Positions 34,415 through 43,358 of a DNA stretch of 64,000 nt are shown here, one piece after another. The notes beneath the pieces are model-generated. The model was not told where the DNA came from and ran no database searches. It saw only the letters and a list, made by a program, of their open reading frames with translations. The stretch comes from Azoarcus sp031546845 (GTDB lineage Bacteria > Pseudomonadota > Gammaproteobacteria > Burkholderiales > Rhodocyclaceae). Where the stretch lies: NCBI GenBank assembly GCA_031546845.1, contig JAVBJT010000023.1, forward strand, positions 68,034 to 132,033, read 5' to 3'. The first letter of the stretch is position 1; each line of letters starts with the position of its first letter. Both the position numbers and the translations under genes were made by a program.

Positions 34415-36454
34415 GTGAAAGGTCCGCGCGATTTTGCCGGTCGCCTGCGCCTTTACTACAGCTGGTACGCCGTCGGTTTTATTCTGTTTGTCATTCTGCT
34501 GGCGATCGGCGAACGCTTCGGACTATCGCAGCGCGCAATCGGCCACATCTTCCTCTTCGTCACCATTGCCATCTACGCCAGTATCGGCGTAATCAGCCGC
34601 ACTTCCGACGTCATCGAATACTATGTTGCCGGACGGCGCGTGCCGGCGGTGTTCAACGGCATGGCAACAGCGGCGGACTGGATGAGCGCCGCCTCCTTCA
34701 TCGGCCTGGCCGGTACGCTGTATTTTTCCGGCTTCGAAGGACTCGCCTTCGTCACCGGCTGGACCGGCGGCTTCGTTCTCGTCGCCCTGTTGCTCGCCCC
34801 CTATCTGCGCAAATTCGGCCAATACACCATTCCCGATTTTCTCGGCGCGCGCTATGGCGGCAACACCGCCCGCCTGGTCGGCGTCGCCGCCACCGTACTG
34901 GCAAGCTTCGTCTATCTGGTCGCGCAGATTTATGGCGTCGGCCTGATCGCCAGCCGCTTTGTCAGCATCGAATTCGAAATCGGCCTGTTCGTCGGCCTCG
35001 CCGGCATCTTGGTCTGCTCCTTCCTGGGCGGCATGCGCGCGGTCACCTGGACCCAGGTCGCCCAGTACGTCATCCTCATCGTCGCTTACCTCGTGCCGGT
35101 GGTTCTCCTGTCCTACAAACTCACCGGCGTTCCCGTACCGCAAGTGGCGTACGGCAGCGTGCTGAGCAAACTGAGCGAGCGCGAAGCGACACTCCTCGAC
35201 GCCCCCGCCGAAATCCAGGCGCGCGAACTGTACCGCCATCGCGCGGAAGACTACGCGGCCAAAATCGACGCCCTGCCCGACTCGCTCGCCGTGGAACGCC
35301 GCCAACTCGTCGACCACCTGCAAACACTGCGCGCGGAAACCGCGCCCGCGCGCGACATCGCGCAGACCGAACGCGCCCTGCGCGACCTGCCGCGCTCCAC
35401 CGAGGAAGCCCGCGGACTCTGGCAGCAAGCGCGCGCCGAAGCGCTGCAACGCGCGCAGCCGCCACCGCGGCATACCGCGGCCCATCCAGGCGCCACGCCC
35501 GCCGAGTCGGCCGTGGCGCGCAACAACTTCCTCGCCCTCGTGTTCGTGCTGATGGTCGGCACGGCCGCGCTGCCGCATATCCTGGCGCGCTACTACACCA
35601 CGCCGGGCGTGGTCGAGGCGCGCCGCTCGGTCTTCTGGTCGATTGCCTTCATCTGCGTGTTCTACATCACCGCGCCGGCTTACGCGGTGTTTGCCAAGTG
35701 GGAGGTGTACAACAACATCGTCGGCCTCAGCCTGGATGCCCTGCCCAACTGGATTGCCTCATGGGGCAAGGTCGGGCTGGTGAAAATCGAGGACATCAAC
35801 GGCGACGGCATTCTGCAATTGGCCGAACTCACGCTCAATACGGACGTGATCCTGCTGGCAACACCCGAAATCGCCGGGCTGCCCTACGTCATCTCCGGCC
35901 TCGTCGCCGCCGGCGGGCTGGCCGCCGCGCTATCGACCGCCGACGGGCTGCTGCTGACGATCTCCAACGCGCTATCGCACGACCTTTACTACAAAGTCAT
36001 CAACCCGCACGCCTCCACGCACCGCCGCCTCGTCATCTCCAAATCCCAGCTGCTCGTCGTCGCCATCGTCGCCGCCTGGGTCGCGTCGCTACGGCCGGAC
36101 AATATTCTGCTCATGGTCGGCCTCGCCTTCTCCATCGGCGCATCCGCCTTCTTCCCGGCGCTGGTCCTCGGCATCTTCTGGAAACGCGCCAACCAACCGG
36201 GCGCCGTGACCGGCATGCTCGCCGGCTGCGGCCTCACCCTGTACTACGTCGCGCAAACCCACCCCTTCTTCGGCGGCTCGCCGGCACACACCTGGTTCGG
36301 CATCAACCCAATCTCCGCCGGCGTCTTCGGCGTACCCCTGGGCTTTGCCGTCATCATCCTCGTCAGCCTCTGCACCCGCGCGCCGGCGGCGGAAACCCAG
36401 GAACTGGTCGACTACGTCCGCTATCCCTACCTGGCGGCAAAGCAGGAAGACTGA
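34415..36454 (+). CDS. Sodium:solute symporter, VC_2705/ActP-like
   Basis: 679-residue SSS-family secondary transporter with about 13-14 membrane helices, including GMATAADWMSAASFIGLAGTL and GLVAAGGLAAALSTADGLLLTISNAL (sodium-site region). The start is a GTG at 34415. Between helices (residues about 250-370) lies a long charged helical insert typical of the VC_2705 subfamily. Around residue 460 there is an EF-hand-like loop, DINGDGILQLAE, in an extramembrane segment. Members are annotated as probable acetate or small-carboxylate transporters. It ends the acs-sensor locus, consistent with uptake of the substrate activated by Acs (inference). Confidence 0.9.
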   Translation: MKGPRDFAGRLRLYYSWYAVGFILFVILLAIGERFGLSQRAIGHIFLFVTIAIYASIGVISRTSDVIEYYVAGRRVPAVFNGMATAADWMSAASFIGLAGTLYFSGFEGLAFVTGWTGGFVLVALLLAPYLRKFGQYTIPDFLGARYGGNTARLVGVAATVLASFVYLVAQIYGVGLIASRFVSIEFEIGLFVGLAGILVCSFLGGMRAVTWTQVAQYVILIVAYLVPVVLLSYKLTGVPVPQVAYGSVLSKLSEREATLLDAPAEIQARELYRHRAEDYAAKIDALPDSLAVERRQLVDHLQTLRAETAPARDIAQTERALRDLPRSTEEARGLWQQARAEALQRAQPPPRHTAAHPGATPAESAVARNNFLALVFVLMVGTAALPHILARYYTTPGVVEARRSVFWSIAFICVFYITAPAYAVFAKWEVYNNIVGLSLDALPNWIASWGKVGLVKIEDINGDGILQLAELTLNTDVILLATPEIAGLPYVISGLVAAGGLAAALSTADGLLLTISNALSHDLYYKVINPHASTHRRLVISKSQLLVVAIVAAWVASLRPDNILLMVGLAFSIGASAFFPALVLGIFWKRANQPGAVTGMLAGCGLTLYYVAQTHPFFGGSPAHTWFGINPISAGVFGVPLGFAVIILVSLCTRAPAAETQELVDYVRYPYLAAKQED

Positions 36455-36520
36455 AAAAAAACCGCGCTTTGAACAAGGCTTCCTTCACCGCCGCTTTGTC
36501 GCTAGAATGCACGGCTCCAC

Positions 36521-36610
36521 GGAGAGGTGGATGAGTGGTTTAAGTCGCACGCCTGGAAAGCGTGTTTAGGTTAATTCCTAACGCGGGTTCGAATCCCGCC
36601 CTCTCCGCCA
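36521..36610 (+). tRNA. tRNA-Ser(GGA)
   Basis: 90-nt class II tRNA gene with encoded CCA. The acceptor stem GGAGAGG pairs with CCTCTCC. The anticodon loop CTGGAAA carries GGA at 36555-36557. A long variable arm (36563-36582 region) and the T-arm GGGTTCGAATCCC are present. It reads UCC/UCU serine codons. It marks the border between core genes and the accessory region, a typical integrase target. Confidence 0.96.
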
Positions 36611-36620
36611 CTAACATCAG

Positions 36621-36650
36621 AAAGCCATTGATTTTCAATGGCTTTTTTGT
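36621..36650 (+). terminator. Intrinsic terminator after tRNA-Ser
   Basis: AAGCCATTGA pairs with TCAATGGCTT over a TTT loop and is followed by a T-run. Confidence 0.9.
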
Positions 36651-36695
36651 TTTGTAGGATGCGTTCATACAAAATTTCCTACAAAATGAACGCAT
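36650..36695. repeat. Interleaved inverted repeats at the tRNA-Ser junction
   Basis: TTTTGTAGGA (36650-36659) is complementary to TCCTACAAAA (36677-36686), and ATGCGTTCAT (36659-36668) is complementary to ATGAACGCAT (36686-36695). The two 10-bp palindromes are interleaved, as in recombinase or att core regions. No matching copy was found elsewhere in the window. Confidence 0.7.
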
Positions 36696-36862
36696 GGAAA
36701 TCTTGTGAGTTGCTCTAGCCTGCGGCTTGGCGGCTGAACAGACTCCCGGCGCGGCCGAGGTGCCCCTCGCGCTCGGCCTTGACCCAAAATTTGCAGCGTC
36801 TGGTCCGCGATGCCCAGTACCTTCGTCATCATCCGCTCCGTCGAATCGCCCGGAAGCATGCC

Positions 36863-37525
36863 ATGGCAAATTTTGAGACCGCGACCTGTTACCACTGCGA
36901 CGCCGAAGGCATCGGGCGGGAACATGTGCCACCCAAATGCCTTTTCCCGAAGGGAAGCGACTGGTCGAGATTGATGACAGTGCCGTCCTGCGTGGCACAT
37001 AACAACGCCAACTCGAAGGCGGACGAATACCTGAAGTTCTTATTGGGCGCGAGCACCTCGAACATCCCCGGCGTGATCACGAGTAGCGCGGCCAGGAGCG
37101 TCATCAGACTTGCGCAGATGCGCAGCGGCAACCTGCACCGCTACGGCCTTCGGTGGAGCAGCGAGGAACTGGTGATGGAGAAGGATTTCCCGCTCAACTT
37201 CGAACTTCTGAGCACATGCCTGGAAAAGGTGGCGCGCGCGCTCTATTTCCATCACCACCGCGGCCAGCGAAAGCTATTGGGCAACTTGAAGGTCTGTCCG
37301 CTGTTCATCCCAGTCGAGCCTCGGATCGCCCCCGAACTCGCATCGGCAGTGTGCGAGATTCGGGCACTGACGGCCCTTGATTTCGAGCAACAACCTAGGC
37401 GCGGGTCTCACCAAGAGATCTTCGCGTACCAAGTCATTGAGGCACAGGGGATCGTCGTCGTTAACATGGAATTTTACGGCGCGCACCGGGCGCGAGTGGC
37501 CGGACAAACGTGCCCGTCTAGCTAG
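36863..37525 (+). CDS. HNH-like zinc-finger protein, unknown function
   Basis: 220-residue protein with an N-terminal HNH/zinc-finger-like module: CYHCDAEG at residues 9-16, GREHVPPKCLFP near 20, and VPSCVAHNNANSKADEYL near 45. The spaced C-x2-C, E-H, C and H-N residues are the pattern of HNH nucleases with a structural zinc. The rest is helical without known motifs. It lies at the start of the accessory region, two genes before the ATPase/HNH defence pair, on the opposite strand. A defence or mobile-element role is an inference from context. Confidence 0.72.
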   Translation: MANFETATCYHCDAEGIGREHVPPKCLFPKGSDWSRLMTVPSCVAHNNANSKADEYLKFLLGASTSNIPGVITSSAARSVIRLAQMRSGNLHRYGLRWSSEELVMEKDFPLNFELLSTCLEKVARALYFHHHRGQRKLLGNLKVCPLFIPVEPRIAPELASAVCEIRALTALDFEQQPRRGSHQEIFAYQVIEAQGIVVVNMEFYGAHRARVAGQTCPSS

Positions 37526-37655
37526 CCCTCCAACTGGGGCTCACTCCTTCCAGGGCGTACCCGATCTCCTGGGAAGTCACCAAAGGATGTGTTGACAGCC
37601 GAGACTGCCGATGGTCGAGACGACCAGCCGACGCGCCGTAAGCGTCCGCCTGGGT

Positions 37656-38249
37656 TCAGCGGAGTTTGCGTAGGGCTGCATTGGTGGCGTTGATATCGAA
37701 GCCCAATGGATCGAATGGCCCACCGCACCAACGACGCATTGCCGTGTACTCCTCGTGCTCAGGGTCAGCGATGGCCTCAAGGAATTCGGCATAGCCGCTG
37801 CTGCTGCCGACATCCTCCGGCGGACAGGCGTTTTGCCCAGCCAGGCATTGAGGCCAGGTGTTGATGTCATTTGCAGCCATAGTCCGTTCCACGACGACCG
37901 TGTGCTGCCAGTTGTCGCCGAAGTCGTAGGTGTAGCGGAAGTCTCGAACGTTCTCGCCCAGAACCTGCCCCACCTTGTAGCGCTTGTCTTCGAGGAGGGG
38001 GTTGTCCTCGTCGGGCCAGTCGTCGTTCGTCACCATGCCGTAGCGCTTGCCGGCTATCGAGAACTCATGCAGATGACTGTTGGTCCAGCCCATGGCAGTC
38101 TGGATGATGCGGTCCAGCTTGGACAGCGTAAGCGTGCCCGGCACCCAGAGCCGACGCCAGATGTGCGGCTCTATGCCGTCCAGTCTCACCAGGAGTTCGT
38201 AGATGCGTGCGGGTTCTTTGCTGCTGGCAGCGGTCTTGCGGATGTTCAT
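37656..38249 (-). CDS. Plasmid pRiA4b ORF-3-like family protein
   Basis: About 197 residues. The sequence matches the pRiA4b ORF-3-like (IS1096 TnpR-associated) family: YELLVRLDGIEPHIWRRLWVPGTLTLSKLD, then MGWTNSHLHEFSIAGKRYG, then FRYTYDFGDNWQHTVVVE, and a C-terminal WCGGPFDP. The biochemical function of the family is not established; members are common on plasmids and in genomic islands. The ATG ending at 38249 is used; a GTG two codons upstream (38255) is also possible. It is the last gene of the minus-strand cluster with the ATPase/HNH pair, 122 bp after the HNH gene. Confidence 0.87.
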   Translation of the reverse strand: MNIRKTAASSKEPARIYELLVRLDGIEPHIWRRLWVPGTLTLSKLDRIIQTAMGWTNSHLHEFSIAGKRYGMVTNDDWPDEDNPLLEDKRYKVGQVLGENVRDFRYTYDFGDNWQHTVVVERTMAANDINTWPQCLAGQNACPPEDVGSSSGYAEFLEAIADPEHEEYTAMRRWCGGPFDPLGFDINATNAALRKLR

Positions 38250-38371
38250 GCGCACAGGCTACCAGCCCGACGTTGATCTGTTCAAGTTGCGGCATGCCAA
38301 CGATGTGGGAGCAACTCGGCGATGCGACTGGCCGGCTGAAATAAATCCTTCCCCCTCCCGGAACGCCACAC

Positions 38372-39211
38372 TCAACCGAATCCACCATTGCAAAACCACG
38401 CACTCTCCGCGAAAGCCTCGAAGGTGACCGTCCGCCATCCGTTAACGCGCACCGCGCTGGCGCTCTGGCGACGCTCCTCCATCTCGGCACAGACCATCGC
38501 GGCGCCGCCAGCAGCGTGGATGGTCTGGAGTTGACGGCGGATGTTGAGTAGTTCATCAGCCGCTTCGGCGGCATAGAGCTTTGCCAGCCCCAGGGTACGG
38601 AAATGCAGACCAACCCGTGCAGCGAGGACCGCGCCCCAGCGCGCCGGAGCATCGATGAAGAAGCGAAGCGCGGCCGGATCCTCCTCGACCACCTCGGCGT
38701 ACAGCCAGCGATCGCCGGTAATATCGTCGAAGTAGGGATGCAGAGTCTCTTCGCTTGCAGTAGTCGGTAGGCTAGCCAGCTTTGCCTTGTTGCACTCGCC
38801 GCAGGCTGGCACCAGATTGAGGGGCGCGACGGCGAGCGCCGGATAGTGAGCCTTGGGCAGATGGTGATCGAGCGTCGACACCGTTCGGTGGCCGCAGAGC
38901 GGGCATTTTCCTTGTGGTGCTGACGTGAAGAGCGTGTCGTAGGCATCCCTGCCCGGCGCGCCTTTCTTTGCCATCCTATTCGTGTAAACGGCTTCCATTT
39001 CGGCTTTGGTGACCACGCCGCCAACCATGGCTTGTCGCATGATCTGGTGAAGACGGTTGTGCGCAGCGGCGTCATCGAACTCTTCGGACGCATCCACGAT
39101 ATCATCAGTCACGCCAACCATCCGCTGCTTCAGATCTGGATTCCGGATGCGGCTGATGCAAGCCGCAAATAGGTCCTCTGCGTCGAGGAGCGGACGATCA
39201 AGCTTGATCAT
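38372..39211 (-). CDS. HNH endonuclease, PtuB-like (Septu-type defence)
   Basis: 279-residue protein with an HNH nuclease core. Zinc cysteines C103/C106 are in GKCPLCGHRT and C137/C140 in PACGECNKAKL; the catalytic-type STLDHHLPKAHYP (D115, H116, H117) and N132 lie between them. Helical N- and C-terminal parts flank it. Its start codon overlaps the stop of the upstream ATPase gene (ATGA at 39208-39211), indicating coupled synthesis. ATPase plus HNH pairs of this kind are the PtuA/PtuB components of Septu antiphage systems; assignment to Septu is by architecture only. Confidence 0.82.
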   Translation of the reverse strand: MIKLDRPLLDAEDLFAACISRIRNPDLKQRMVGVTDDIVDASEEFDDAAAHNRLHQIMRQAMVGGVVTKAEMEAVYTNRMAKKGAPGRDAYDTLFTSAPQGKCPLCGHRTVSTLDHHLPKAHYPALAVAPLNLVPACGECNKAKLASLPTTASEETLHPYFDDITGDRWLYAEVVEEDPAALRFFIDAPARWGAVLAARVGLHFRTLGLAKLYAAEAADELLNIRRQLQTIHAAGGAAMVCAEMEERRQSASAVRVNGWRTVTFEAFAESAWFCNGGFG

Positions 39212-40767
39212 TCGTCGCCCCCTCGCTGGCCGCGATTGGCAATGAGCGCCCTGACAAGGGCACGTGCCTCTCCGCCTAGCTCGCTGTCGAATTTCCCCAG
39301 CACCGCGCGGAAATCGTCGTCGTCTGCAACCGCGGCTCGAAGCAATTGATGAAATCCGGCGTCCGTGACTTCAAGCCCGAAAACCTCCCGTGTGAGAACA
39401 CCGACGTTTTCACCAAATGTCTCGCCTTCGGGCCTCTCCGCCTCTACGCTACGGCCGCTGCGCCGTATCTTCCAGGCGCAACTCCGAGGGACCTCCTGGA
39501 GCACAACCGGCGAGTGAGTGGCGATGATGGCCACACCGTTGCGATTGACCAGAAGGTCCGAGAGCGCGCGGACGAATGCCGACAGCAACGGCGGATGAAG
39601 ATGCGCCTCTGGCTCGTCCAGCAACACGAGCGTCCGTTCCTCCACAGTTTCAACGAGCTTCGTGATCGTCAACAGCACGATCTTGTGGCCTGAACTGAGT
39701 CCAGCAAAAAGCTTCTTGGCCTTGGCTTTGAGTTCGTCGTCCTCGAGCCCCTCTTCTGCCAAGCTTGCGACATCCGCAGTGCGAAAAATCGGATCCGCTT
39801 CAAGTGTCTCCAGCGCCCGACGCCATCGCACAAGACGCGCGCCGTTACTGCAAAGGAGGACGCTACGACCGAACTCACTGGACAAACTCTCCGGCGATTT
39901 CGGAGCGAAGGGTTTGCCGTCCTGGGTGGTACCCGACCGTTTGAGCCCGATATAGGCACACGGCATTCCTTTGGACTTGTCGCGCCGGTTCGGCAGCGGT
40001 TCGAATGGATCAAAAGCGCTGAAGGTGACAGAAACGAGATTGGCAAACAGGCCATCGTCCTCGTTATCTTCGCTCACCACGGTGAAAGATCCGACCTCGG
40101 CTGCATCAGCGCGCTTGTCTACCAGAGAACGAGACATATGGTTCAGCAAATGGGTCTTTCCCACACCGTTTCGACCGATCAGGACGTGGATGTTGGTCGG
40201 CGGCATGGATTCAGGCTCTACCACGAAGGACAACGTCACCGGCTTGGCCTTCGACCTTCCAGCTTTCGGAATCGTGTAGGTGAACTCGTAGCGAGAAAGG
40301 CGTGCGCCACCTCGTGCAAGTCGTGAGTACTGTGTCTCGACCGTCTTTTTGGGGACCGATCTCAGCAATGAAATGCGCGTGACTTTTTCGTCAAGCGCCC
40401 GGCCAAAACGCTCTTGATCAATCGCCACGTCGCGCAGGCCGCGCAGAATCCGATCTCGAAGCTCAGGCTCCAACTCGTTGAGTTTTTCGTAGTAGCTGTC
40501 GTCCTGTCCCAACGAAAAGAACTCCTCGCCAAGCTCATCGAACTCATCGGGGATAGCCGGGCGCCGCTGCCCCTCTTGCATCCCAAATTGACCGATCTTC
40601 ACTCCGTACGCACGAAACTTATTGCCACGCGCGTCGTAGACGATCAGCGAGTACATCGTGTTGTAGATGAACCAGTCGTCCCAGTTATCGATCAGCAGGA
40701 ACGCCCGGGAGCGGGCATCTTTTGGCACACCTCTGTCATCAGGCAGTACGGTAAAAAGCAGTGGCAT
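39208..40767 (-). CDS. AAA/ABC-type ATPase, PtuA-like (Septu-type defence)
   Basis: 519-residue ATPase. A roughly 190-residue N-terminal region without recognisable motif is followed by Walker A GRNGVGKTHLLNH (about 198-210), an ABC-signature-like LSSGHKIVLLTI (near 365), Walker B RTLVLLDEPEAHLHP (near 390), and the switch histidine IATHSPVVLQE (near 425). This is the OLD/SMC-like ATPase class used by Septu, retron and other defence modules. The ATG ending at 40767 follows AAGGAGGACGACGC. It is translationally coupled to the HNH gene. Placement of the P-loop so far from the N-terminus is unusual for PtuA. Confidence 0.82.
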   Translation of the reverse strand: MPLLFTVLPDDRGVPKDARSRAFLLIDNWDDWFIYNTMYSLIVYDARGNKFRAYGVKIGQFGMQEGQRRPAIPDEFDELGEEFFSLGQDDSYYEKLNELEPELRDRILRGLRDVAIDQERFGRALDEKVTRISLLRSVPKKTVETQYSRLARGGARLSRYEFTYTIPKAGRSKAKPVTLSFVVEPESMPPTNIHVLIGRNGVGKTHLLNHMSRSLVDKRADAAEVGSFTVVSEDNEDDGLFANLVSVTFSAFDPFEPLPNRRDKSKGMPCAYIGLKRSGTTQDGKPFAPKSPESLSSEFGRSVLLCSNGARLVRWRRALETLEADPIFRTADVASLAEEGLEDDELKAKAKKLFAGLSSGHKIVLLTITKLVETVEERTLVLLDEPEAHLHPPLLSAFVRALSDLLVNRNGVAIIATHSPVVLQEVPRSCAWKIRRSGRSVEAERPEGETFGENVGVLTREVFGLEVTDAGFHQLLRAAVADDDDFRAVLGKFDSELGGEARALVRALIANRGQRGGDE

Positions 40768-41034
40768 GCGTCGTCCTCCTTGTTCAGCAATGGCATTCGC
40801 GTACCCCGCGTCGGCGGGCATTCTGTTTTGTTTCCGGCAGAATACCCGGCTTCCGAGATGGGTTTGTCCTCACGGAGGAAGAGCGCTGACGTCGAGATGC
40901 CCGCCTTCAACATTGCTCAACACTGGAACAGGCCGTCCTCGCACTCGCCGGACGTCGACCACCGCTGCGCACGCGGTCTCGCTGAGCAGGGCTGACGCTT
41001 CCTCGTCTGCCAGCCCAGGATCGCGTGGCACGAC

Positions 41035-41538
41035 TCATCGCGCTCCCTCCTTCCAATCAACCGTTGCGCGCCAGTAGAAATACTCCCTGTCCAACAGGTA
41101 GGCGACATGGGCGGCGCTGCGTTGGCGCCGGACCTCCGGCATCCGGCGCGTGACGAACCAATACACCACCACGAACAGCATGAGCGCAGGCACCGCCAAC
41201 CATCCCAGGACGATGGCGAACGCGCAGGCTGCCACCGCGATGATCAAAGCGTCGTTCCTGCTCGGCCACCACGGACGGTCGTCGTGAAACGTGTTGCAGC
41301 CCTCGCCCGTGGTGTGATCGACGAGAGCCAGCACACGGTTGGGTCGAGCGCGTTCGACCACGACGCTCAGCGCGTTGCCGATCCTGATCGGGTTGGCGGG
41401 CAGGTCCATGCCAAGGCTCAGCACGCCGCCCTCTTCCTGCCGCAGTTGCAGCCGATGGCTGCCGCCGCCCGCCGGATCGTCCGCCTTCACGATGTCCTCC
41501 ACCGACCCATGGACCACCCGATACCGTTCCTCAAGCAT
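41035..41538 (-). CDS. Membrane protein of plasmid/ICE partition operon, unknown function
   Basis: 167-residue protein with a soluble N-terminal part (about 1-90) and two adjacent membrane helices (ALIIAVAACAFAIVLGWLAVPALMLFVVVYWFV). The C-terminus is basic (VRRQRSAAHVAYLLDREYFYWRATV). The ATG ending at 41538 follows AAGGAAAGGAGGCGTCTC and overlaps the end of the preceding gene by 8 bp, so it belongs to the ParM-like operon. I do not recognise a family; a membrane role in plasmid/ICE maintenance or transfer is possible. Confidence 0.72.
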   Translation of the reverse strand: MLEERYRVVHGSVEDIVKADDPAGGGSHRLQLRQEEGGVLSLGMDLPANPIRIGNALSVVVERARPNRVLALVDHTTGEGCNTFHDDRPWWPSRNDALIIAVAACAFAIVLGWLAVPALMLFVVVYWFVTRRMPEVRRQRSAAHVAYLLDREYFYWRATVDWKEGAR

Positions 41539-41854
41539 GAGACGCCTCCTTTCCTTGAACGCCCTGCTCCGTGATCGGCGCGCCGAACACATCCGCCGTG
41601 CCCGGGGCATCGAGTGGAGATTGAGCGATATCCGTAGGGCCGACAACCGCCTGCACGGGTAACGAAGGCGGCGCGACGCCCCCACCGGCCGAGACCAGTT
41701 GGCCGATCACCCCCTCATGCGCCAGAAGACGCAGCCGGTTGATCCGCTTCGTCCCCTTCTTGAACCGGATCAGATCATCGTAGAGCCGAGGATCGTCTTC
41801 CCGGTCCAGCTCGAACAGCAAGCGGATCGATTCGGGTTGAAGTGTCTTGTCCAT
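41531..41854 (-). CDS. Putative ParR/StbB-like partner of the ParM protein
   Basis: 107-residue protein with an N-terminal segment typical of small plasmid-stability DNA-binding partners (IRLLFELDREDDPRLYDDLIRF, KRINRLRLLAHEGV) and a Pro/Ala-rich disordered tail. Its start is fused to the ParM stop (TGATG at 41852-41856), the usual coupling of an actin-like ATPase with its adaptor. The DNA-binding/centromere role is inferred from context and the N-terminal pattern. Confidence 0.7.
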   Translation of the reverse strand: MDKTLQPESIRLLFELDREDDPRLYDDLIRFKKGTKRINRLRLLAHEGVIGQLVSAGGGVAPPSLPVQAVVGPTDIAQSPLDAPGTADVFGAPITEQGVQGKEASHA

Positions 41855-42882
41855 CACGCACCTCCCTGCACGGCGGAAGGCGACGTGCCGAAGAGCTTCG
41901 GCGCATGGTTCATTCCGGCAATCTGAAAGCCTCGGACATTCGCATGCAGCGGATCCTTCACCTCCAGAACCCGGTGCTTCGGAAACGCCTCCTTCACCGC
42001 CTTCTTAAAAAGATATGCACCGCCGCCGACCAGAATGATGTTCTGGAAGCTGTAGCTCGCCTCCACCCACCGCATCATCGACGCCACGGCCTGCTGCGCG
42101 ATCGAATGCGCCATCGGCATCGCCTTCGAGATGTCGTAAGGCTTCTGGTAGATCACCGGGTTCTTTCGGGTGCGCAGCGCCCAATCGATCGCGTCGATAT
42201 CGCTGTAGGGCGTGCCGATGTCCAGGCTGATCTCCGCGGCGATGGCCTGGAGCATGTCGGACACGCCGCGATTGACCGAATGGCTCTTGTTCTGCACCAG
42301 GCGCATGCCGCGCGCCACCAGCCAATCGAAGGTCCGCGAACCGGGATCGATGATCAGGCTCTGCTCGCGTTCGATGGTCGCCATCTTCTGGTGCTGGACC
42401 GCGAAATCGACCAGGGCGCCCTGCGGCTGGGCGATGGCCAGCGCCTTGCGCACGGTGACGGTCTTGCCGCCACCGATATCGTGTGTGCCGGTCACCGCCT
42501 TCTCGAGCGCGCTCTTCTTCGTCGTGAGCGCCGCCACCGGCAGACCCACCACGAGCAGGTCGATCGCCGGCACCTTCATCATCGCCAAGGCGCCCCGCAA
42601 GAGCGCCATGTATTCGGGCGTCTCGGTGTAGCGGTCGTGCATCTGCGTGGCCCTGAAAGTGTCGGCGGCCAGTTCGACCTCGGGGCCGACCTCGTAGAAC
42701 AGGCCGTTGATGGGAATGGCGGCCGTCTTGCGCCGCTCGAACCCCGGTTGAACCGAAGGCTCGCGCATGCTCGGATAGGCGATCGAGGGAAAGTTTGCGC
42801 AGCGGATCTCGGCGCCCGCGACGCTGCTGATGTATTTGGTGTTGCCGAAGCCGACATCCACCGCTCTGACGACGTAATCCAT
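41854..42882 (-). CDS. ParM/StbA-family actin-like protein (PRTRC protein D)
   Basis: 342-residue actin-like ATPase. The phosphate-1 segment is VRAVDVGFGNTKYISS at residues 5-20, phosphate-2 is SLIIDPGSRTFDWLVARG near 163, and the adenosine loop is NIILVGGGAYLFKKAVKEAFP near 290. Such filaments push plasmid copies apart during segregation; the PRTRC plasmid/ICE system includes a member of this family as protein D. The ATG ending at 42882 follows GCAGGAGTACCTC. The long in-frame upstream extension has no coding character. It leads a three-gene overlapping operon. Confidence 0.88.
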   Translation of the reverse strand: MDYVVRAVDVGFGNTKYISSVAGAEIRCANFPSIAYPSMREPSVQPGFERRKTAAIPINGLFYEVGPEVELAADTFRATQMHDRYTETPEYMALLRGALAMMKVPAIDLLVVGLPVAALTTKKSALEKAVTGTHDIGGGKTVTVRKALAIAQPQGALVDFAVQHQKMATIEREQSLIIDPGSRTFDWLVARGMRLVQNKSHSVNRGVSDMLQAIAAEISLDIGTPYSDIDAIDWALRTRKNPVIYQKPYDISKAMPMAHSIAQQAVASMMRWVEASYSFQNIILVGGGAYLFKKAVKEAFPKHRVLEVKDPLHANVRGFQIAGMNHAPKLFGTSPSAVQGGA

Positions 42883-43358
42883 GAGGTACTCCTGCAAGGG
42901 TTGGCGAGCGGCCAGCATCGACTCGGTGATGCGGCCGATCCACACGGAATTCGCTTGGGAATGCCTCGTTCTCGCAATCAGCCCGGATGAGGTCGCAATA
43001 CAGCCGAGCCGAGTCGCGGTGAAAGTCGAGCACCCGAATCGATGTGCCCAAGCGCGTTCCGTGTCGCACCACGGTCTCACCGGATCACGATGGGTCAAGA
43101 CCCCGGTTTCAGAACCGGAAGCTGAAATGGGCGCCGCCGGGCACCGAAACCTCGACGGTGGAGACCAGAGGCCGGAAAAACGCCTGTCAAGCCCTTGCGC
43201 AGCCTCGCTGCGGTTCCCTTTTGAAAAATAAGCTGGTTTCACACTTCAATTTCAAGCACCACCCGCAACCCCCGCCGTTTTGGTCTTTTCGGGGTGGACC
43301 GCCGTTGACTGCACCGTGACCTGGGTGTCAACTACAGACTCCCGAGGCCTCCTGGCCT

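Noticed and set aside
36540..36760. Minus-strand frame across tRNA-Ser containing ERAGFEPALGINLNTLSRRA
   Set aside because: This is the familiar false translation of a serine tRNA gene, not a protein.
41854..43242. Upstream extension of the ParM-like frame to 43242
   Set aside because: A strong ribosome-binding site and family start lie at 42882; the extension has no actin-like sequence.
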